Shown in pieces: positions 23,878 to 33,900 of a DNA stretch of 41,345 nt. The position numbers and the translations under genes were made by a program. Under the pieces are notes generated by a model. That model saw only the letters and a program-made list of their open reading frames with translations, was not told the DNA's origin and ran no database searches. The stretch is from an uncultured Pelagibacteraceae bacterium (GTDB lineage: Bacteria; Pseudomonadota; Alphaproteobacteria; Pelagibacterales; Pelagibacteraceae): contig CABZPD010000006.1 in NCBI GenBank assembly GCA_902527415.1, positions 1 through 41,345 on the forward strand, in the 5' to 3' direction. Numbering within the stretch: the first letter of the stretch is position 1; the number at the start of each line of letters is the position of its first letter.

Positions 23878-26114
23878 TAAAAAGATGTACCTATATTAAA
23901 TCTGAACGTCTCTGTTATATCTGTATCTGATTTCGTAAGTGCTTCACTAAAAGTGAAATTGATTGGGCCAATGGCTGTAAACCAATCAATACCAATTCCA
24001 ATGGAACTTCTTATTTTATTTCCATCAGCTAATGATGAGTCATAATCCACACCCCAAACATTTGCGGCATCAAAAAACATGGACATATCAATATTTTGTA
24101 AATTTGGAAAAACCTGAGGCACTGTAGTTGATAAATTTAAAGATGTTGTATAATTTCCACCAATAAAATCACCACCATCTTTAGGTCCTACTTTGCCTCT
24201 TTCAAATCCTCTTAACCGATTACTGGGAACATATAATCTTTCAGAGAGTTTAATATCATCACCGGTTAAAGAATTAGATGCTTCAATAAAAAAACCAAAG
24301 CTTGATATATTGGATTCATAAAGCTCTGTAAAATATTTATATGAATAACTATTATTTAGTGTGTTGGTGTCACTTATCATTGGAAAATCAATACGGTAGA
24401 TGGATCTAAAACCATCAGAAGTTTTAAATCTTTGATTACGTTTATCGTAATCAAAATTTAGATTAATAAATGTATCCCAATAATTACCTGCTTGCTTTTT
24501 TTGTCTTGCAGATGCAGATGAATTAGTTTCAATTCTTTCAAAATAAGTTCTTGTGGATAAATTTAAAAACAAATCATCTAAATATTCAAATCCTGTTCCT
24601 ATATCAAAACCGGTTTTATTATTCTTATATCCAAATGTAGATAATCGGTCAGTTTCAATAGCCTGAAGGTTTAAAAAAATTGATTTATTTGTATTTTTAT
24701 AATTGGGATTAGTAACGCTAAACTGTCCTCTAAAACTTTCATCGGTTAAAGTTGCATCTGCTTTAAGACCTATACCTTTTCCCAGATAATTATTTTCTTT
24801 TATTCCTGCACTTATAGTTGCTCCATTAGTCCCTGCTCCTGCACCAGCAAATATTTCACCTGTAGGTTTCTCTTCAACGGTAATATTGATATTTTTAGTA
24901 TTATTCTGGTCGTTATTTAAAATCTCAGCTTTGACATCTTTAAAAAAATTTAAACTTTTAATATTATTAACAGATTTGTTGTGTAATATTTCATTAAAAG
25001 GATCTCCCTCATCTATTTCTAATTGATTTCTTATAACACTTTCTTGAGTAATTGTATTTCCAAAAATATTTATTCTTTCAACAAACACTTTTTCAGTCTC
25101 TTCTATTTTAAAAACTAAATTTAACTTATTAGAAATAAGAATTTCTTCTACAGATGCTTTGATTGATAAATATTGTTCATTGATAGTAATCAACTCTATT
25201 TGCTCCAATATATTTTCAACTAAGTTTAAAGAATAAGGTTCACCTTTATAAGTTTTGAACAAATTTAATACATTTATAAAATTCTCCTTTTGAAAGTCAG
25301 AAGGTATTTCAAGTGACAAATCATTAAAAAATATCTTATTGTTTGCATTAATATTAAATATTAATTCAAATTCATTATCATTAATCATTTTAGCAAAAGA
25401 AGAATTGATTTCTACATTGTAATAACCCTTGTTTAAATAAAAGTTTTTTAACAATCTTTCATCTAATTGAATTATATTTTCGTTAAGAAACTTTGTGCCA
25501 GATATGAATTTCCAAAACTTAGTTTCTTCACTAATAATTAAACTTCTTAATTTTCGATTTTTAAAAATTTTATCACCTATAAAAGAAATTTTTTTAATTT
25601 TAGATCTTTCACCAAGACTTATTTTATGTTCAACTTTAATTTTATTATCATCAAGTTCTACTATAAAAGTATCAACTTCAGAGAAATAATAGCCACGACT
25701 TTTAAGTGTAGAAATTATTTTTTGTTTGTCTTCTTGTAATAAAAATTTGTTATATGAGGACCTGGATTTTAATAACAAGTTAAGTTTAATTTCATCTAGA
25801 ATTTTATTAGATTTAACTCCTTTAAATTCTACACTTTCAATAATTGGTGCTTCATCAATATTTATAATTATCTTATTATTTTTTATCTCAACTGAAACAT
25901 TGTTAAAGAAATTTGTATTATATAAACTTTTTAAGACATTATTTAAGTCAATTTTATTCAAGTCCTGTCCAATATTGATATCAGAAAACATTTTAATCGT
26001 ATCGGAGGAAATTCTCTTATTTCCTAAAATAACAATTTCTTTTAATTCAGATGCATAAGAATTTTCAAAAAAAATAGCTATAAACAAAATAGAAATGATT
26101 TTTAATTTTTTCAT
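23877..26114 (-). CDS. bamA: BamA, outer-membrane protein assembly factor
   Basis: Central subunit of the beta-barrel assembly machine, 745 residues. A signal peptide (1-about 22) is followed by POTRA repeats (about 23-420, e.g. ELKEIVILGNKRISSDTIKMF and ERINIFGNTITQESVIRNQLEIDEGDPFN) and a 16-strand barrel. The barrel includes EKPTGEIFAGAGAGTNGATI, the LRGFERGKVGPKDGGDF loop (the RGF motif) and a final strand ending in phenylalanine. Length is close to the usual 750-800. Twelve bases separate it from dxr; the rseP protease gene that normally intervenes is absent. Confidence 0.96.
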   Translation of the reverse strand: MKKLKIISILFIAIFFENSYASELKEIVILGNKRISSDTIKMFSDINIGQDLNKIDLNNVLKSLYNTNFFNNVSVEIKNNKIIINIDEAPIIESVEFKGVKSNKILDEIKLNLLLKSRSSYNKFLLQEDKQKIISTLKSRGYYFSEVDTFIVELDDNKIKVEHKISLGERSKIKKISFIGDKIFKNRKLRSLIISEETKFWKFISGTKFLNENIIQLDERLLKNFYLNKGYYNVEINSSFAKMINDNEFELIFNINANNKIFFNDLSLEIPSDFQKENFINVLNLFKTYKGEPYSLNLVENILEQIELITINEQYLSIKASVEEILISNKLNLVFKIEETEKVFVERINIFGNTITQESVIRNQLEIDEGDPFNEILHNKSVNNIKSLNFFKDVKAEILNNDQNNTKNINITVEEKPTGEIFAGAGAGTNGATISAGIKENNYLGKGIGLKADATLTDESFRGQFSVTNPNYKNTNKSIFLNLQAIETDRLSTFGYKNNKTGFDIGTGFEYLDDLFLNLSTRTYFERIETNSSASARQKKQAGNYWDTFINLNFDYDKRNQRFKTSDGFRSIYRIDFPMISDTNTLNNSYSYKYFTELYESNISSFGFFIEASNSLTGDDIKLSERLYVPSNRLRGFERGKVGPKDGGDFIGGNYTTSLNLSTTVPQVFPNLQNIDMSMFFDAANVWGVDYDSSLADGNKIRSSIGIGIDWFTAIGPINFTFSEALTKSDTDITETFRFNIGTSF

Positions 26115-26126
26115 ATCAAAAAAAAC

Positions 26127-27290
26127 TTATATACTTTTTGTGTTTATATTAAAACGAACATATTCATTCAAATCTAATATTTGTTGTATTTTGCTAGGGG
26201 TGATTGATTTATATTTTTTAAATTCGTTTTTTTTTATAAATTGAATTAATTTTTTTGATATATCAGTAAATTTAATTTTGTTTTGTAAAAAAGCATTAAC
26301 AAGTTCATCATTTGCCGACACAAGAACGGTTTCGTATAGTGAGTTTTTTTTTGGTAACATTTTTAAAATTTTAACTAACGGAAATTTTTTAAAATTTATT
26401 TTTTTAATATCTAAGTTATTTAATTTTTTAAAATCAATATTTTTAATATCAATTTTTTTTTTATTTTTATAAGAATAGAGTGTGTTAAAAATTGGAATTT
26501 TCATATTAGTATCATGTGCTATTATTTTAATTAAACCATTTTCAAAACTTATTATAGAATGCACATATGACTTTGGATGTGTAACTATATGAATATTTTC
26601 ATAATTAATATTAAAAATATTTTTTGCCTCAATAACTTCAAATACTTTATTCATCATTGTAGCAGAATCTATAGTGATTTTTTTTCCCATTTTCCAATTA
26701 GGATGTTTTAGAGCTTGTTTTAAATTTATTTTTTTAAACATATTAAAGGGTAAATCAATGAACGGTCCACCAGAAGCTGTTAAAATTAATTTATTAATTA
26801 AGTCATCGTTATTTTTTAAACCATACCAAATAGAAAAATGTTCAGAGTCAACTGGGATGAATTGAGTATTGTTTTTCTTTAATTCTTTTAAAATTAAATT
26901 CCACCCACAAATAATTGCTTCCTTATTTGCTATTGCAATTTTTTTTGTGTGTTTAATTATTTTAACAGTTGGACTCAATCCTTCTATTCCAGTAATTGCA
27001 CTCATTATATAATCTGCTTTTTTTTTAAATATTTTATTTAAATTTTCAAAATCATTATAAATGTTGTATTTTTTAATTTTATTATTTTTTTTTAAAGCTT
27101 CATAACTTTTGTTATTTGTTATGACTAAATTTTTTACTTTGTATTTTTTTGCTTGTCTTAATAACTCTAAATAATTTTTATTTGCTGACAAAAGAATTAT
27201 TTCAAAATTTTTTTTATCTTTATCAATAATATCGATTAAATTTTTTCCAATGGATCCTGTTGAACCTAATATAGCAATTTTTTTTTTCAT
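26127..27290 (-). CDS. dxr: 1-deoxy-D-xylulose-5-phosphate reductoisomerase
   Basis: MEP-pathway enzyme of 387 residues producing 2-C-methylerythritol 4-phosphate, the substrate of the IspD half at 3.3 kb. The NADPH-binding N-terminus is KIAILGSTGSIGKNLIDII. The metal/substrate region has ANKEAIICGW, PVDSEHFSIW and LTASGGPFIDLP, then LKHPNWKMGKKITIDSATMMNK. The C-terminal helical domain follows. The ATG overlaps the cdsA stop by one base. The gene is unusually lysine/asparagine-rich even for the window. Confidence 0.97.
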   Translation of the reverse strand: MKKKIAILGSTGSIGKNLIDIIDKDKKNFEIILLSANKNYLELLRQAKKYKVKNLVITNNKSYEALKKNNKIKKYNIYNDFENLNKIFKKKADYIMSAITGIEGLSPTVKIIKHTKKIAIANKEAIICGWNLILKELKKNNTQFIPVDSEHFSIWYGLKNNDDLINKLILTASGGPFIDLPFNMFKKINLKQALKHPNWKMGKKITIDSATMMNKVFEVIEAKNIFNINYENIHIVTHPKSYVHSIISFENGLIKIIAHDTNMKIPIFNTLYSYKNKKKIDIKNIDFKKLNNLDIKKINFKKFPLVKILKMLPKKNSLYETVLVSANDELVNAFLQNKIKFTDISKKLIQFIKKNEFKKYKSITPSKIQQILDLNEYVRFNINTKSI

Positions 27291-27907
27291 TAAATTGTAA
27301 AAAAAGTTAAATTTATCAAATAAAATGTTGGTAATGCAAAAATCATTCCATCTATTCTATCAAGTAAACCACCATGACCTGGTAAAACACTACCTGTATT
27401 TTTAATTTTTGATAATCTTTTAAAATATGAAATTATTATATCTCCTATTTGACTAACTGATGAAATAATAATTGTTAAAATAAACCATCCTATTGAAACT
27501 CCTTGATTGTTATAATTTAAATATAAATAAATAAAAAGTAATGATAATAAGTAACCACCTATCATTCCTGCGTAAGTTTTATTAGGACTAATTCTTGTTA
27601 ATTTAGGTCCTTTAAAAATCTTTCCAAAAACGTAACCTCCTATATCTGTTGAAATACATATAAAAAGAGGAACAATCACAATGTATTCAATTGATAATTC
27701 ATAAAATGAGTAAAACGAAAAAGTTAAAAAAATAAAACCTATTAATTTATATATTTTTTTTTTTACCAAATTGTACCACTCGAAAGATGCAATTAAAAAA
27801 CAAATGGCAATCAAAAATTTCAAGTAAAAAGTGCCCATGAGTATAAAATAAATTACTAAGGGTAATAAAATGGCTGAAGTTAATATTCTTTTTATTAAAT
27901 CATTCAT
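27290..27907 (-). CDS. cdsA: Phosphatidate cytidylyltransferase (short form)
   Basis: Polytopic membrane enzyme of 205 residues converting phosphatidate and CTP to CDP-diacylglycerol. About six hydrophobic segments are visible. The CDP-diacylglycerol synthase signature is complete near the C-terminus: SQIGDIIISYFKRLSKIKNTGS, then LPGHGGLLDRIDG. SPNKTYAGMIGGY is the second conserved block. The family is usually about 260-285 residues, so one to three N-terminal membrane helices seem to be missing. It overlaps uppS and dxr by one base each. CTP comes from pyrG, and pgpA acts later in the same lipid route. Confidence 0.94.
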   Translation of the reverse strand: MNDLIKRILTSAILLPLVIYFILMGTFYLKFLIAICFLIASFEWYNLVKKKIYKLIGFIFLTFSFYSFYELSIEYIVIVPLFICISTDIGGYVFGKIFKGPKLTRISPNKTYAGMIGGYLLSLLFIYLYLNYNNQGVSIGWFILTIIISSVSQIGDIIISYFKRLSKIKNTGSVLPGHGGLLDRIDGMIFALPTFYLINLTFFTI

Positions 27908-28581
27908 CAGATTTTTCCAAAATTCCGTTTAATACTTTTATATTGCTTGATTATTTTATTGTAATCTTTTGAAGTAAATGCAGGCCATAATTTTTTTTCA
28001 AAAAAAATTTCTGAATAAGCAAGTTGCCATAATAAAAAATTACTTAATCTTTTTGTGTTACCAGTTCTAATTAATATATCTGGGTCAGGAATATTTTTTG
28101 TTTGAAGATTATTTATAATATTTTTTTCGTTTACAGCATTTTTTTTAAGTTGAATTTTCTTAAAAGCTGAAATTAATTCAGATTTAGATCCATAATTCAA
28201 AGCAAGATTAATTTGTAATTTGTTATTATTATGTGTTTTTTTTTCTGAATTAATCAGAAGTTTATTAAGTTTTGGTGAAAATTTTTTAGAACCTAAAATT
28301 TTAAGCTTAATATTTTTTTGATTGAGATCGTCAATTTTATTTAACAAAAAATTTTCTAATAAATTAAATAAGAAATTTATTTCTTTTTTTGGTCTTTTCC
28401 AATTTTCGGTTGAAAATGCAAATAAAGTGAGAAATTTTATATTATTTTTAATAGTTTCTTTAATTATTCTTTCAACTGTATTTAATCCAGCTTTATGTCC
28501 AGCATTTCGTGAATTTTTATATTTCAATCCCCATCTACCATTACCATCCATGATAATGGCTACATGATTAAGAGGGTTCAT
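27907..28581 (-). CDS. uppS: Undecaprenyl diphosphate synthase (isoprenyl transferase)
   Basis: Cis-prenyltransferase of 224 residues that extends farnesyl diphosphate to the C55 carrier used for peptidoglycan. The signature AIIMDGNGRW (8-17, with catalytic D12) is present, then RNAGHKAGLNTVERIIK and TLFAFSTENWKRPKKEI. The C-terminal blocks are ALNYGSKSELI, DPDILIRTGNTKRLSNFLLWQLAYSE and FFEKKLWPAF. The ATG overlaps the frr stop by 4 bp. Slightly short (family about 240-250) but complete in motifs. Confidence 0.96.
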   Translation of the reverse strand: MNPLNHVAIIMDGNGRWGLKYKNSRNAGHKAGLNTVERIIKETIKNNIKFLTLFAFSTENWKRPKKEINFLFNLLENFLLNKIDDLNQKNIKLKILGSKKFSPKLNKLLINSEKKTHNNNKLQINLALNYGSKSELISAFKKIQLKKNAVNEKNIINNLQTKNIPDPDILIRTGNTKRLSNFLLWQLAYSEIFFEKKLWPAFTSKDYNKIIKQYKSIKRNFGKI

Positions 28582-29129
28582 ATTGTCATTATTTCTTTTT
28601 CTTTTGAAGATACTTTATCATCAACCAATTGAATATGATTATCTGTTATCGTTTGAACTTTTTTTTCAAAAGTTTTTTCATCATCTTCACCAATCTGTTT
28701 GCTCTTTAATAGCTTCTTTAAATCTTCATTTGCTTCTCTTCTTATATTTCTAATAGAAACTTTACATTTTTCACCAATAGATTTAATTAATTTTTTTAAC
28801 TCAGTTCTTCTCTCTTCATTTAATTCTGGAATGGGCAATCTTATTAATTGACCATCTATTTGAGGATTTAGTCCCAGATCAGACTTTTTGATAGCAGCGT
28901 CAATCAAAGAAACGTTATTAATATCCCAAACTTGAATGTTTATCATTCTAGGTTCTGGTGTTGTAATACTTCCAACTTGGTTTATTGGCATTTGCTGCCC
29001 ATAAACATCAACTTTAATCAAATCTAACATAGAAGCATTTGCTCTACCTGTTCTTAATGAGGATAGTTCTTTTGAGAAAACCTCAATGGCTTTATCCATT
29101 TTAAGGCTGTATGATTTCTCATCAAACAT
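28578..29129 (-). CDS. frr: Ribosome recycling factor
   Basis: Protein of 183 residues (family about 185) that, with EF-G, splits post-termination ribosomes. Conserved blocks are FSKELSSLRTGRANASMLD, VDVYGQQMPINQVGSIT, PEPRMINIQVWD, LGLNPQIDGQLIRLPIPELNEERR and VSIRNIRREANEDLKKL. It begins right after the tsf stop with no spacer. In most alphaproteobacteria pyrH lies between tsf and frr; it is not here. Confidence 0.98.
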   Translation of the reverse strand: MFDEKSYSLKMDKAIEVFSKELSSLRTGRANASMLDLIKVDVYGQQMPINQVGSITTPEPRMINIQVWDINNVSLIDAAIKKSDLGLNPQIDGQLIRLPIPELNEERRTELKKLIKSIGEKCKVSIRNIRREANEDLKKLLKSKQIGEDDEKTFEKKVQTITDNHIQLVDDKVSSKEKEIMTI

Positions 29130-29981
29130 TTATTCTCCAATCTTAATTCTATAAAACTCTTTTATTTTAAGGTCAGTTATAGAAAGTTCTTTTAAAACAT
29201 CCTGAACTTTTTTCTTAGGTTCCATAACCCAAGCTTGTGTTAAAAGAGAATTTTCCTCTTTAAATTTGTTCATTTTACCTAGGCTAATTTTTTTTGCAAT
29301 ATCTTCTGGTTTCCCTGAGTTTTTTAATTCCTGAGTAACTAACTCTTGTTCTTTATCTATAATAGCTTGATCAATTGAGTCAGACTCTAAAGCGAGCGGA
29401 TTTGATGCTGCAATATGCATAGATAACTGTTTACTAAATGTTTTAACGGTATCAGAATTATCTTTAGTGTCTAATGAAACCATAACGGCTAACTTTGCAA
29501 CGTTATCTTTTACTACAGTATGAAGATAATGATTGTTTACGCCAGCAGAATTTTGAATTGTTTTAGCTTTTCCAATTGTAATTTTTTCACCAATTTTTGC
29601 AATCAAAGCGACTAAATTATCATCAACAGTTTGGCCATTTTTCATTTTTGTTACTTTTAATTCCTCAATGTTTGAACTATTTTCATTATTCAGTTCACTT
29701 AATTCTTTAACAAAAGAAATAAAATCATCATTCTTTGCAACAAAATCAGTTTCACAATTAACTTCGATTACAGATGTCTTTGTATCATCTCCACTAACTA
29801 CAACAACTCCCTCCTTTGCATCTCTAGACATTTTTTTTGAAGCTTTTGAAATTCCCTTAACTCTTAAAATTTCAATTGCTTTTTCTAAATCACCGTTTGA
29901 CTCTTTAATAGCTAAGTTACAATCTTTAAAACCAGCTCCTGTCGCTTCCCTGAGTTTCTTAACTTTCTCTATATCACTCAT
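29130..29981 (-). CDS. tsf: Elongation factor Ts
   Basis: Nucleotide exchange factor for EF-Tu, 283 residues. The N-terminal UBA-like helix bundle reads [21 protein letters not shown], then [16 protein letters not shown]. The core contact motif is [14 protein letters not shown], which in other EF-Ts inserts near the EF-Tu magnesium site. [11 protein letters not shown] and the C-terminal [18 protein letters not shown] are conserved. It overlaps the rpsB stop by one base and is co-transcribed with it, so any control of rpsB by its leader would extend to tsf. Confidence 0.98.
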   Translation of the reverse strand: MSDIEKVKKLREATGAGFKDCNLAIKESNGDLEKAIEILRVKGISKASKKMSRDAKEGVVVVSGDDTKTSVIEVNCETDFVAKNDDFISFVKELSELNNENSSNIEELKVTKMKNGQTVDDNLVALIAKIGEKITIGKAKTIQNSAGVNNHYLHTVVKDNVAKLAVMVSLDTKDNSDTVKTFSKQLSMHIAASNPLALESDSIDQAIIDKEQELVTQELKNSGKPEDIAKKISLGKMNKFKEENSLLTQAWVMEPKKKVQDVLKELSITDLKIKEFYRIKIGE

Positions 29982-30799
29982 TAGTTTAATTTCTCCTTAT
30001 CTTGCTTAGAAAATTTTTCCTCTAACTTTTCTCTATCTAATTCCTGAATAGTTTTTGTTTTGTCTTCATCTTTGATATCTCTATCTATATTCTTTTTAGA
30101 TTCAACTGCAGGTGTAGAGCTTTTAGCACTATTAATTGTTTCTTTAATTAATTTACAATAAAGATCTATAGCTCTTCTCGCGTCATCATTACCTGGTATT
30201 GGATAATCAATATTATCAGGATTCGAATTACTATCTAAAATAGCAATTATTGGAATTCCTAATTTAGCAGATTCTGCAATTGCTAAAGACTCATAGTTTG
30301 TGTCAATAACAAACACTAGGTCAGGAATTTTTCTCATATCTGCAATGCCGCCTAATGATCTTTGAAGTTTATCTTTTTTAACAGTCATTTTAAGAAGCTC
30401 TTTTTTAGTAAAACCTCTATTTTCTGCCACTAGATCAGTTTCTAATTTTTTTAATTTTTTGATTGAATTTGAGATTGTTCCCCAGTTAGTTAACATACCT
30501 CCTAGCCATCTATAATTTACAAAATATTGATCTGTTTCTTTAGCTACTTCAGCTATAGCTTCCGAAGCTTGTTTTTTTGTAGACACAAACAAAATTTTTC
30601 CATTATTTGCAATAGTTTCATAAACTTTTTCTAAAGCAACTTTTGTTAATTCAAGAGTTTGTGTTAAATCTATAATATGTATTGAGTCTCTTTTTCCAAA
30701 AATATATTTTTTCATTTTTGGATTCCATCTTAAAGTTTTATGACCAAGATGAACGCCTGCTTCTAATAATTGTTGAATTGTTACATTAGGTATTTTCAT
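29981..30799 (-). CDS. rpsB: Ribosomal protein S2
   Basis: Small-subunit protein of 272 residues. Typical opening [30 protein letters not shown], then [51 protein letters not shown] and [32 protein letters not shown] charged lysine/glutamate-rich tail (about 230-272) extends past the E. coli length. It is the first gene of the long minus-strand run to lpxB and has its own structured leader and promoter upstream. The GGGA before the ATG lies within the leader's helix. Confidence 0.98.
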   Translation of the reverse strand: MKIPNVTIQQLLEAGVHLGHKTLRWNPKMKKYIFGKRDSIHIIDLTQTLELTKVALEKVYETIANNGKILFVSTKKQASEAIAEVAKETDQYFVNYRWLGGMLTNWGTISNSIKKLKKLETDLVAENRGFTKKELLKMTVKKDKLQRSLGGIADMRKIPDLVFVIDTNYESLAIAESAKLGIPIIAILDSNSNPDNIDYPIPGNDDARRAIDLYCKLIKETINSAKSSTPAVESKKNIDRDIKDEDKTKTIQELDREKLEEKFSKQDKEKLN

Positions 30800-30806
30800 A
30801 TTTATT

Positions 30807-30868
30807 CCCGGTTAAGCCACCACAGTAATTTCCAAATAAGGACCGGAGGTATAAAACCAACAACTGTG
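30807..30868 (-). ncRNA. rpsB 5' leader with predicted pseudoknot
   Basis: In transcript order: CACAGU (30868-30863), CCGGU (30846-30842), ACUGUG (30826-30821), ACCGG (30812-30808). CACAGU pairs with ACUGUG (6 bp) and CCGGU pairs with ACCGG (5 bp, extendable by a U-G pair). The four arms interleave, giving a pseudoknot. Short internal hairpins GGU/ACC and UCC/GGA are also possible. The last arm is followed at once by GGAAUAAAUAUG, so forming it would hide the GGGA ribosome-binding region. S2 autoregulates rpsB-tsf in E. coli; the same role here is inferred. Confidence 0.7.
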
Positions 30869-30892
30869 TGCGTATTAATTTAATTTGAGAAG

Positions 30893-30921
30893 TATTTACA
30901 AATATTTATTGTATATAACAA
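30893..30921 (-). promoter_or_regulatory. Candidate promoter for rpsB
   Basis: On the minus strand TTGTTA (30916-30921) and TAAATA (30893-30898) are 17 bp apart, upstream of the structured leader and after the dnaE stop. Transcription would start near 30886, leaving the whole pseudoknot in an 87-base leader. The -10 is only a 3/6 match in very A+T-rich DNA, so confidence is low, but this is the largest intergenic gap in the window. Confidence 0.35.
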
Positions 30922-30929
30922 GTGATTAT

Positions 30930-33900
30930 TTAGTTAATTATTGCCTGTATTTCTTGATTTCTTAAGAGATTTAGAGTTTTTCTGTCTAATTTACGTGGAT
31001 TTTTCAATCTAAACTTAAGGATATTTTCTTCACTAACTAAATTAATATTTATAACCGTTTTACCTTCATCTTTCAAAATTGTAGATATTTTTACAATTTG
31101 TTCTTCAGATTTAAGTTTGAATGAAACCTCATTTAAAGGACTATTAAATAGTTCTTTAAGTGAAGTAATTTTTTGAACATTAATTCTAGTTAGTCTATTT
31201 TCATCATTAGAAACATTTTTAAATAATGTCAAAATAAGAGAACTACCCTCTTTTAAAATTTCCCTGTTTAATTCTAAAACATCAGAGAAAATAAAAAGTT
31301 CAAACACGCTTGATAAGTCGGTTAATTTTAAAACAGCATAAGAATTTCCTTTTGCAGTTTTTCTTTCTTGGACCTTTAACAATGTAGCAGCTATGTTGGA
31401 ATCTTTTAAATCTTCTTTTAAAATAAAACTAGAATAATCTGTTATTTTATAATCATTAAAAATCTCTGTAAATTGATTTAAAGGATGGTCTGAAATAAAG
31501 AATCCTACTGATTCAAATTCTTTTGATAACCTTTCTTCAAATTTCCAATCTTCGGTCTTAATTAAAATATCATCCTGCGTACTTTCATCTTCTGAGAATA
31601 AATCAATCTGATTATTAGATTTGTTATCAAATATATTTTTACTTTTAGCTATCAAAGCTGGAATAGAATTATACAAAGCTTGTCTATTTGAATTTAATTT
31701 ATCAAATGCACCTGCTTTTACTAAACCTTCTAATTGAAGTTTGTTTATATCTTTTGGATTTACTCTATTAATAAAATCATGAATTGACTCAAACTTTCCA
31801 TTTAAAATTCTTTCCTCAACTATATTTGATATTGCCTCATAACCTACAGCTTTAATTCCTCCTAATGCATAATAAAATTTATCATCAATTGTTCTAAAAT
31901 CAGCAAAACATTCGTTTATATCTGGACGAACAACTTCAACATTTAATCTTTTTAATTCTTCATAAAACTCACTTAACTTATTTTGATTAGATATATCCAT
32001 GGTCATTGATGCTGCAATAAACTCTTTTGGATAATATGTTTTTAAAAATGCAGTTTGGTAAGAAATAATTGCATACGCAGCAGCATGACTTTTATTAAAG
32101 CCATATTCTGCAAATGGTTCAATTTTTAAAAAAATTCCAGCAGCTACATCTTTTGCTATTCCATTTTTAACAGCTCCAGCAATAAACCCTTGTTTCTGTT
32201 TTTCAAGTTCTGCTCTTTTCTTTTTACCCATTGCTCTTCTCAAAAGATCAGCTTGTCCTGCTGTAAATCCTGATAATTTTTGTGCAATCTGCATTACTTG
32301 TTCTTGATAAATAATTACGCCATAAGTAGGTTTTAAAATATCTTCTAGAAGTGGGTGTAAATAATCTGGTTTTTGTTTTCCATGTTTACAGTCGTTATAT
32401 GTTGGAATATTGCTCATTGGTCCCGGTCTGTATAGAGCTACTAAGGCAATAATATCTTCAATATGATTTGGCTTCATTTGAATTAAAGCCTCTCTCATAC
32501 CAGCACTTTCGATTTGGAATAAGCCAACTGTTTTTCCTGTTGACATTAGATCAAAAACTTTTTGATCGTCGTAACTTATTTTTTCTATATCAAAATCTTT
32601 AATCTTTTTTCTTACTAGTTTTTGTGTATTGTTAATTACGGTAAGTGTTTTTAAACCCAAAAAATCAAATTTTACTAAACCTGCGTTTTCTGCAGAGTAC
32701 ATATCGAATTGAGTAGATGGTAATAATAAATCTGCAGAAATATCTTTGTATAAAGGAACAACTTCAGTGAGTTTTTTATCTGCTATTACTACCCCAGCTG
32801 CATGTGTAGCAACATTTCTGTTAAGACCTTCTAATTTTAATGAGAGATCAGTAAGTTTCTTTACCCTTGGATCATCATTTATGAGTTTTTGTAATCGTGG
32901 CTCCCCAGCAATACACTGAGTTAAATTTTGTGGTCTAGAAGGATCAAAAGGTATCATCTTAGATATGCTGTCAACAAATCCATATGCTAATCCCAAAACT
33001 CTTCCAACGTCTCTAATTACCATACGTGCTTTTAATTTACCAAATGTTATAATGTGAGCTACACTGTCTTTATATTTTGTAGTTAGATACTCAAAAACTT
33101 GATCTCTTTTGTCCTCGCAAAAATCTATGTCAAAGTCTGGCATTGAAATTCTATCTGGATTTAAAAATCTTTCAAAAATAAGATTAAATTTTATTGGATC
33201 GACGTCTGTAATTGATAAACACCAAGCTACTAATGAGCCAGCACCTGAGCCTCTTCCAGGACCTACAGGGATATCATTATTTTTAGCCCATTTAATGTAA
33301 TCAGCAACTATAAGAAAATAACTAGAATATTTCATTTCTATAATAATAGAAAGTTCATGATTAAGTCTGTTCTTATATTCTCTATAAGAATTGTTATTTT
33401 CTAAATCTTCATCTCTTAAATTAAAGATCTTATTGAATTTAACTTTTAATCCCTCCATGGAGTCTTTTTTTAAAATTTCATTTGCATTTCCATCTTTATC
33501 ACTGCTAATATTAGGCAATATTGGTTTAGAAAATAACGGTCTATAACTACATCTTAATGGAAAATTATAATTATTTTCTAAAGCTTCAGGTAAATCAGCA
33601 AATAATTCGGACATCTCTGAGTTAGTTTTTAAATAATGCTGATCAGTAAATCTTAATCTGTTTTTTTCGTTTACATATGTCTTGTTACCGATACAAATTA
33701 AAGCATCATGAGCTTCGTGCATTTCTTTATCTAAATAAAAAACTTCATTAGTTGCAATAATAGGTATTTCCAAATCTAAGGATTTTTTTAAATTAAATTT
33801 TTCAAAACCAGTTTCATTTTGGTCATTATGTCTTTGAATCTCCAAGTAAAATCTGTCATCAAAAGCATTTTTAATTTTATTATAAAGCTCGTCAATTTCA

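Noticed and set aside
29668-30009. Plus-strand 113-codon frame opposite tsf
   Set aside because: Antisense to the conserved EF-Ts N-terminus; serine/leucine-rich shadow without motifs.
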